This document shows, piece after piece, positions 57,663 through 64,000 of a stretch of 64,000 nt of DNA. Source of the DNA: Echinarachnius parma (taxonomy: Eukaryota; Echinodermata; Echinoidea; Clypeasteroida; Echinarachniidae); the NCBI GenBank assembly GCA_037951105.1, contig JBAMJV010009712.1, positions 1 through 64,000 of the forward strand. The letters run 5' to 3'. The notes under the pieces were generated by a model. That model did no database searches. It had not been told where the DNA came from and saw only the letters and a list, made by a program, of their open reading frames with translations. Position numbers and translations under genes: made by a program. Numbering within the stretch: position 1 is the first letter of the stretch; each line of letters begins with the position of its first letter.

Positions 57663-60303
57663 CTGTTTGTGAAAAAAAGAATGCAAGTTTTTCAGCATGT
57701 TAGTATAAAGGATTTTGTTTTGGGGGTTGAACCTTTACAGTTTACCATTTACTTTTTCAATTACATTCAATCACTTTCATGTTTTTTTTATGGTCAACTG
57801 CAGTTCTCGCATCTGATACGGTAGTACTGCGTTATAAAGTTACCTACATTTATTTATTTATTTATTTATGGATTAAAAACAACTGCCATGGCAGCCCACA
57901 GGCCGAATTGAGGTAGTTTTACAATAACACAATTACACATAAATATTACATGTAGAGAAATTGGTCAGATAAGATAACGACAATTATATACTAAGTGACA
58001 ACTTTAATTCAAGACAAGGGAAAAAATCATTAAAAATGGGACACATAATCTAGGAAATTATAATTTCATCATCATCAATATAATCAATTTCCATTTTGTT
58101 GGACAAAGTTTAATAAATAATGAAATCTTATACTGGCAAGAAGAACCTACTCTTACTATTCAGATATTACCATACTGTTGTGTCCCATAGGCATTTCATA
58201 GACACAAGGGCGTCAACAGCTTCTCAAAAGTGGGGGGGGGGGGGGGAGACATCGGCGAGGGAGCGAAGCGACCGAGCCGGGGAGTTTGTGTCCCCCTCCC
58301 ACTGTAGGGAGCTTTTGCACTTTTGTGCTTGGAATTGCAATTGTGCGATTTGGTGCATATCTGAGACAGAAACTTCACATATACATGTATGTCAGAGTGA
58401 AATCTATGAAATCTATGGAATCAAACATACAATCAAAATATATACACTTATGAACAAAAGTGGGGGGGGGGGGGGGGACAATCCCCTCCACTTTCAAAAG
58501 TGGGGGGGGGGGGGGGGGACATGTCCCCCCCCCCCATCCCCCGCCTGTTGACACCCATGAGCCAGCATGCAACTGTTGCCATGCTAACACACTTGTACTA
58601 TGTATGTGTCTATGTACTGTATAGTCCATATAAATGATATATACTGTATATGGTCATACTGCCCAGTATGACCATATTGTAGATATATGCTTAGCTTTCT
58701 CTACCAAGACGTGCCCATGCCATGACAAAAAGAACGGATGCTCCATGCATAGTACTTAAAGGGGAATTCCACCCCAGTAATGTGATGTTTGCTATAAAAT
58801 GAAGTGAATATGAAGAATCATGATCGAAAATCTGAGCCAAAACGGTAGAGCAATAAAAATGTTATGACAGGATGAACTTTGCTCCGATTTTTAGTATCGT
58901 TCGAAATTGCTATCGATCGTGACGTCACTTGCGAGCTGCAGCCATTTTGACTTCTACATGGAAATTTTACAAAATTTAAATTTTCTTAATAACAAAGCAA
59001 ATTTATGAGCTTACAAATTCCAAAGAGGTTGGCCCATCGATATTCTTCTATGAATTCGTGAAAACAAGCAGAGAAAAATTAATTTTTAGCAACGAAAATG
59101 AGAAATAAGTGTATTTTCATGTACTAAAGCCATGGCGAGTTGCTCGTCAATGATGTTGCATATGGCGGCAATTTTGAAACGATCCCTCATTACTACATGA
59201 TGTTCAAATAGGTATAACTCCTGTGTTTCTCGTCTGATTTTGATCAAATTTTCACCAATTATGCCTCTTATTCTGCTTATTCAAATAACGAATGGTTTTA
59301 TCAGGACCGGAATACCCCTTTAAATCCGTCCTTGTTGACATATATATACTGTTGCCATGTCGCAGTAGAGACTGCAGACGTGCTGTTAGCATGTTACTTA
59401 CTGTATTGTCGGGTCCAATAACATGCATAATGCCCATGGCTTCATCCAGCGGAATGTTGTTATGTTGGGTTTGGTCATATCCCGGCTCGGAGATGTCGAC
59501 GAGCTGAATGACGTCCTTTTTTTGGTTGAGATAGCTCAAAAACTTGATCTCCTGAACACAGAGCGGGCACTCACCATCATACAGGACCTGCAAGACAATA
59601 AAATATGCAACTGTTAGTTCTAGCTATTCGAACTTGTTCATCTGTTCATCACATTCAGCCTAAATTTTTCATTTGAATTTAAGATATAGGAACTATATTA
59701 TTATGTGATTTAAAATGTATAATATTTACAACTTCTGTAGAAATATACACCACCGCCCCTGCAAGTCAAGGGGCTTACAATTAGTTAGTCAATAAGACTA
59801 GAAAACATGGATAAGAGATGGAAGGAAAACCAAATAAGGAACTCCCACAATATTATCTCTTGCCCCCGAATGCAATAACACATATTTTAAGTATAAAAAT
59901 AGATTTATAATCATTATGATTATGAAAATATATATACAAAGTCAAAGTATTAAAGACTTGATACCAATTATTGGTCAATATATACCTAACTAAGTGAACA
60001 TGTTATGTGAGAATGACTTCATCAAACAACGCATATTCAAGAAAATAATCCCCGAACTGTATTTAATTGGATAATCTATTACTTTACCTTTGTTTTGCCG
60101 GTTATGTTAGTGCCAACATCAGTGGTCGCTAGGGGTTCGCCGGACACCTTCTGCTCCGATTGCGCGACGCCGCTACTCCTCCGTGCCGCGGCGGTCAGCG
60201 ATACGCTCCTCCGTGTCTGAGACTGAGCGCAGCGGGATGAGAGATTGATTATTTGACGAACATTTAGAGCAGTTCTCGTGCTAAAAATAGAGACAATCTC
60301 CAT
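57474..60303 (-). CDS. DCC-family (DUF393) thiol-disulfide oxidoreductase-like protein, 3 exons
   Basis: Exons 60088-60303, 59402-59587 and 57474-57662, all phase 0, give 196 aa. An in-frame ATG at 60345 would give 210 aa. Exon 1 encodes a basic, Ser/Arg-rich leader (MEIVSIFSTRTALNVRQIIN) that looks mitochondrial. Exon 2 opens with VLYDGECPLC, the DCC-family signature with its CxxC cysteines, and continues with ...ISEPGYDQ and DEAMGIMHVI. Exon 3 carries RVDALHAMYAAVG and ends with a Trp/Arg-rich tail. The family has a thioredoxin-like CxxC and presumed redox activity, with substrates unknown. Donors and acceptors are all strong. Host symbol not known to me. Confidence 0.85.
58190..58555. repeat. 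G-run-rich repeat cluster in DCC intron 2
   Basis: Three AAAAGTGGGG... runs (58230-58246, 58461-58477, 58501-58519) and one C run lie in repeated context (CTTTCAAAAGTGG), with GGAGCGAAGCGACCGAGC nearby. A tandem or dispersed repeat that nucleated G tracts. Confidence 0.65.
58760..59319. mobile_element. TTAA-flanked MITE, family C
   Basis: AGGGGAATTCCACCCC at the left and GGACCGGAATACCCCT at the right form an imperfect inverted pair. TTAA flanks both (58756-58759, 59320-59323). 560 bp, no ORF; lies in DCC intron 2. Confidence 0.7.
59402..59587 (-). CDS. DCC gene exon 2 (CxxC exon)
   Basis: Acceptor TTGTCTTGCAG, donor ACA/GTAAGT; carries VLYDGECPLC. Confidence 0.92.
60088..60303 (-). CDS. DCC gene exon 1
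   Basis: Donor AAAG/GTAAAG. Start taken at MEIVSIF because it opens a cleaner leader; the ATG at 60345 (MVTVSLR) is the alternative. Confidence 0.75.
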
Positions 60304-60475
60304 TTTTGAAACTCTTTCCTCGAATCGTAAGCTGACTGTAACCAAATTACTAAGCTAAAAGTAAAACGAAACTCCTGTTTCCTTTTCAATAGTTGAGCAA
60401 GTATACTGCAGACTGCACTGTATAGAAAAGTACGATCTTACGAAACACATGCGAGCTGATTGCATAACGCGCCTA

Positions 60476-60499
60476 TGACGTCACATGCTGGTACACGTG
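60476..60499 (-). promoter_or_regulatory. CRE and E-box upstream of the DCC gene
   Basis: A palindromic CRE (TGACGTCA, 60476-60483) and an E-box (CACGTG, 60494-60499) stand about 130-200 bp upstream of the candidate start codons. Confidence 0.4.
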
Positions 60500-60536
60500 C
60501 TTGTGTTTAGGCGTGCGAGACTGCTCCAACAACCCC

Positions 60537-60740
60537 CCACCCCCCACCCCCCCCCCCCCCCCCCCCCACCCAGAGTAATAGCGTATAGTCTGACCGATTA
60601 TAGTGGCACGCGAATTATTGGGATCGAGGCACGCTGTAGGTATTTCTTTATTTTGTAAAGGATTTCCCCATTATGTTTGTTATTGTTGATCAAATTATTT
60701 GGGAGAACGTGCACGCCCATGCCCCCCCCCCCCCCCCCCT
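60537..60740. repeat. poly-C tracts
   Basis: C runs at about 60539-60568 (interrupted by A) and 60722-60739. Confidence 0.85.
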
Positions 60741-60919
60741 CAGTCTCTTTTTTCCTTTGTCAATATCATTTGAGAGCATTAATAACATTGCTTGCTGAAA
60801 TGTGATTATTACTGTTATTCAGTCATATGAAAACCAGAAAAACCCCTGTCCCCCTCATGCTACTTTACTTCCGCCATTTAATTGATTCTTTGTTTCTTTG
60901 ATAGCAGCGATTGTTGTTC

Positions 60920-61067
60920 TAATATAGTTGTTTGTTGTTGTTGCTGTTGCCGACTTGCCGTTGCTGTTGCTGCAGCTCACGGTTGTTGTTGTTTTTGTTG
61001 TTGTTGTTGTTGATATTGATGTTGCTGTTGTTGTTGTTGTTGTTGTTGTTGTTGATATTGCTGTTGC

Positions 61068-61112
<45 letters not shown>

Positions 61113-61125
61113 CGTCGTAGTCGTT
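60920..61125. repeat. TTG/CAA trinucleotide array
   Basis: A TTG array with TGC and GAT interruptions. The long open frames across it, poly-Val or poly-Leu on plus and poly-Thr on minus, are artefacts of the repeat. Confidence 0.9.
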
Positions 61126-61199
61126 GTTTCAAGTTTATTTTCTATTTTTACCAAATAACAATACATGATAATGTAAAATATTGTATACTCAATACAAAA

Positions 61200-62130
61200 T
61201 AAATACAAAAGAACAATTATATTTACAATATTATAATCAATTATTGTGAGAATGTTGTTGTTGCTGTTTTCTGTCTTTAAATTTGTATTGATCAGAAGTG
61301 TAAGCGTAGATTGATTTATAGACGGGGTCCCAACTATGCAAGCATAATCTGCAGTACTTAATTGGCCCACGGCAAGCATACGCGAATGCCAGTAATCCTT
61401 CCAATAGCAACGTTCAGCTGGCGTAGTATCACGGGTTTATTATAATTTTCGATTTTATTTTTTATACAAATTTTGTTGGCGTCTATGTTTACATTATTAT
61501 TTTGGTCAATACCACAGACACAATGAAATATTTTGGCGGTGATCGTATGTATACCGATAGCAACAGCTGTGCTTCGTTCATTCTTATAATACAGTAGTCG
61601 TACTAGAGCCTAGAGGATAAACCGTGCATAATTATTGTACAGGGATTTAAATTGGGCAGTCCACTGAATTGTAAGTATTTTCAATGGATTTCATTTTTGT
61701 AGTTGTTCATCGCATTATAATACAAATTTATAGTTTTGTATTCTCCTTCTTTATAATAAAAAGCATATCTATGATATTTGTCGTATATTGTGCTTACTCT
61801 AAGTTGACTAAAATCTCACATTATACAAAATGTGTTAAGATTTTTTTTATTTTGCTATTTGGGATCGTATTTCATGCAGTTTGCAATTATAAAGAGAAGG
61901 TACTATATGATAAAGGAATTCAGAAGGGATATGAACATCATAATATTTTATATAAGTGATTGTTGTTTCGTTTTACCAGATTACTAAAAATTGATAATTG
62001 GTAATATTCTGTGCTTTCTGAAGGAAAATAACTTGGTGCGATTTCTTAACTATAGGTCATCCCCTCATTTCTATTACCTGTTTTGTGTGCTACGTATATT
62101 ATATGTAATTGATACATGTAGGCATATAGC
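61200..62130. other. no gene seen
   Basis: AT-rich; ORFs up to 91 codons without splice-supported or recognisable features. Confidence 0.5.
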
Positions 62131-62134
62131 CTTA

Positions 62135-62355
62135 AGCCCGGCGCAGGACAGAGCCGACTCGACCCGACTCCGACTGGTTTTCAGTCAGGCTAGAGTCAGT
62201 TTCGCTCAGTCTGAGCGATCCACATGTTGAATCGGCCTCGAATGACCTCCGGCTGGCACTTTGACTGGCACAACCGGAGTCCCGAGGCAGCGCATACTGA
62301 GTTAATCAGGCTGAAAGTCGGATCGGGTCGAGTCGGCTCTGTCTGCGCCTGGGCA
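62135..62355. mobile_element. PIF/Harbinger-like MITE with long inverted ends
   Basis: The left arm contains GACAGAGCCGACTCGACCCG and the right arm CGGGTCGAGTCGGCTCTGTC, an exact inverted match, with about 38-bp arms overall. TTA flanks both sides (62132-62134, 62356-62358). GC-rich relative to its surroundings. Confidence 0.7.
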
Positions 62356-62359
62356 TTAG

Positions 62360-63510
62360 AGTCGCCTTCACCATGTTCACCATACGACTCTGGACTATAG
62401 GATAGAGTACCTGCATGACTAGGAATGACTAGAACGCCCCCTGTGACATCGGGACAACTTCGTCTACAACAAACTCAAGAAAATAGTGGGGGCAAACGTA
62501 TCGTAGGCCTCTGAATTTTTTCACAGTGAATCAGTCTTTAGACCCCATTATTTCCAATTGTGTTGATATGCCAGGTATAGAAAGGTGGGAAAAGAAATCG
62601 GGTATGAACAAATGTAGAAAAATAAATGATTAATAATGTATCTCTCGCACCAGTATTCGGACATTTCCAATAATTACTATGTCACTGTTGGATTTGAAAG
62701 TGGTACATATAGTTGAATTTGAAAGTGATATAATTATATAAGAGTATCACTATGAGATCAATGCATGGACCATCATCTCTGGCCCAATTTCTGACATTAT
62801 TTAGTCGAGATGCCATTGGAAAAGGGTTGAAAGAAAAAAAGACATAAGGTTTCTTGAATGTTTATCCATACATATCATTATCAATGAGACGGTCCCGTGG
62901 AGGTGTCAAAAGAAAAATTTAGTGTAATTGAGGCATTATCCTGTGATTTACAACGAAATTAAAAAGGGATAAAACTCTCGCCCAAATTTTCAGACATTTC
63001 GTTGATTATGTCGGTGAAAGTGCCAGAGTATCATCATCATGAGAATGATCCATACACCACGTTCTTTCTTTTGTCTTCATCGAAATGCCGTGGCAGTGTT
63101 GAAAGACATGGGTATTATCATGCGATTTACTTCGATATAAATATACATGTATAGGCATATTCTCGAGTTCTCGATGTATTTTCGATTATCTCATTGTTCA
63201 TTAATGAAACTGATTATAGCTACATTTCGAGAAAATTCATGACCAAATTACGCCGAATCATGGACATGACAGGATGCGCGTGACAACTATCGGTTTTGAA
63301 AGAAACATAATTATACATGTATATAACACTGACGTTGTTGTTGTCTTTGCTTTGTTTACTATATCGAGTCTCCTTTGTCTTGAGTTATAAAGAATGAGAG
63401 GAACGCACTGATGACTATTCAGAATCATAGGACTATGACAGATACTCAGTCTGAAAACAATGGAATCTAACAATATTATTGTTAATAGTAAATATATTAT
63501 CCATTGCGGA
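62360..63510. other. no gene seen
   Basis: AT-rich DNA without exon signatures. Similar text on mean spacing (TTTC.GACATTT) hints at a diverged tandem repeat. Confidence 0.4.
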
Positions 63511-63515
63511 TATAG

Positions 63516-63633
63516 TATCGGAAATAATATCGCTAGTGATATTCGTTTGTCTCGCAATGTATGGTCAACATGGTCATGAGTTGACCATACATAGCGAGAC
63601 AAACGAATATCACTAGCGATATTATTTCCGATA
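63516..63633. repeat. near-perfect 118-bp hairpin
   Basis: Left arm TATCGGAAATAATATCGCTA... to GTATGGTCAAC and right arm GTTGACCATACATAGCG... to TTATTTCCGATA are complementary over about 53 bp with one mismatch and a loop of about 11 bases (63570-63580). Single-arm relatives are at 11225-11280 and 39228-39276. Confidence 0.92.
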
Positions 63634-63639
63634 ATATTA

Positions 63640-64000
63640 TTGTTGTATTACTTTTCTATCTTTCTTCCTATACCCCCCCCCCCCCCCTCCCCTCTCCCTC
63701 ATATTATGCTCATTTTATTAGTCAACCTCTCTTTAAGTTAAACCCCTCTCCTACTTCTTTTTCTTCATCAATAAAGTTGGGAAAATACTTCATGTATTTA
63801 TTTATTTTATTCAATGTTTAAAACTGTCATGACCCGTCCGCCGCGGGCAGAAAAAAATTCGTTTACAACGTTTTAAATTTAACAAAATACAAATATAAAC
63901 AATATATTAATTAATGTTTGAAATAATTAATGACTATTAATTGAACATATTTTATATTATTATTATAATGATATAATAGTTTGCAGGTACGTTGTTTTCA
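63640..64000. other. window end, no gene seen
   Basis: Contains a C run (63674-63687 or so) and AT-rich DNA. Confidence 0.5.

Noticed and set aside
58120-58551. 143-codon plus-strand ORF with poly-Gly
   Set aside because: Runs through three G-homopolymer tracts in a repeat; no splice or domain support.
60855-61379. 174-codon minus-strand ORF with long poly-Thr
   Set aside because: Produced by a TTG/CAA microsatellite; complementary frames are poly-Val and poly-Leu.

Overview
This 64-kb window is nuclear DNA from an animal. Genes are split into many short exons with GT/AG introns, intergenic DNA is AT-rich, and transposon debris, microsatellites and very long G/C homopolymer runs are everywhere. 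The gene content and repeats (2A-bearing CR1-like LINE, tRNA-derived SINEs, TTAA-flanked MITEs) suggest a marine invertebrate, possibly an echinoderm or related deuterostome. The species assignment is an inference only.

Four host genes can be built exon by exon with matching splice phases. (1) Minus strand, 11750-25300 plus a candidate 5' UTR exon near 27.6 kb: a 997-aa coiled-coil protein whose N-terminal half resembles vertebrate IHO1 (CCDC36), the Mer2-type organiser of meiotic DNA breaks. (2) Plus strand, 28356-31524: a 4-exon, 403-aa protein resembling human C3orf84/CIMIP7, a ciliary microtubule inner protein. It lies head-to-head with (1). (3) Minus strand, 37377-53688: a complete 9-exon mitochondrial aminomethyltransferase (AMT, glycine cleavage T protein), 408 aa. 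(4) Minus strand, 57474-60303: a 3-exon DCC-family (DUF393) thiol-disulfide-type protein with a likely mitochondrial leader. Human IHO1, C3orf84 and AMT all sit in 3p21.31, so this looks like an ancient linkage group.

Layout. 1-11.6 kb: no supported gene; MITEs and trinucleotide arrays. 11.6-25.4 kb: IHO1-like gene. 25.4-28.3 kb: its long first intron and a divergent promoter. 28.3-31.5 kb: CIMIP7-like gene. 31.5-37.3 kb: gene-free, with a foldback DNA transposon. 37.4-53.7 kb: AMT, with many insertions in its introns, including a LINE of about 4.5 kb with an intact 1222-codon ORF in intron 1. 54-57.4 kb: MITEs and decayed exon copies. 57.4-60.4 kb: DCC gene. 60.4-64 kb: simple repeats, a PIF-like MITE and a near-perfect hairpin.

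The most unusual theme is tandem duplication of short segments that carry exons. At least nine such events are visible in three unrelated genes: IHO1 exon 4, exon 9 acceptor, exons 10 and 11; AMT exons 2, 4, 6 and 8; DCC exon 3. Most extra copies are decayed. Three copies of the last IHO1 exon keep acceptor sites and an open frame and could give alternative C-termini. No prokaryotic features, CRISPR arrays, rRNA genes or convincing intact tRNA genes were seen.
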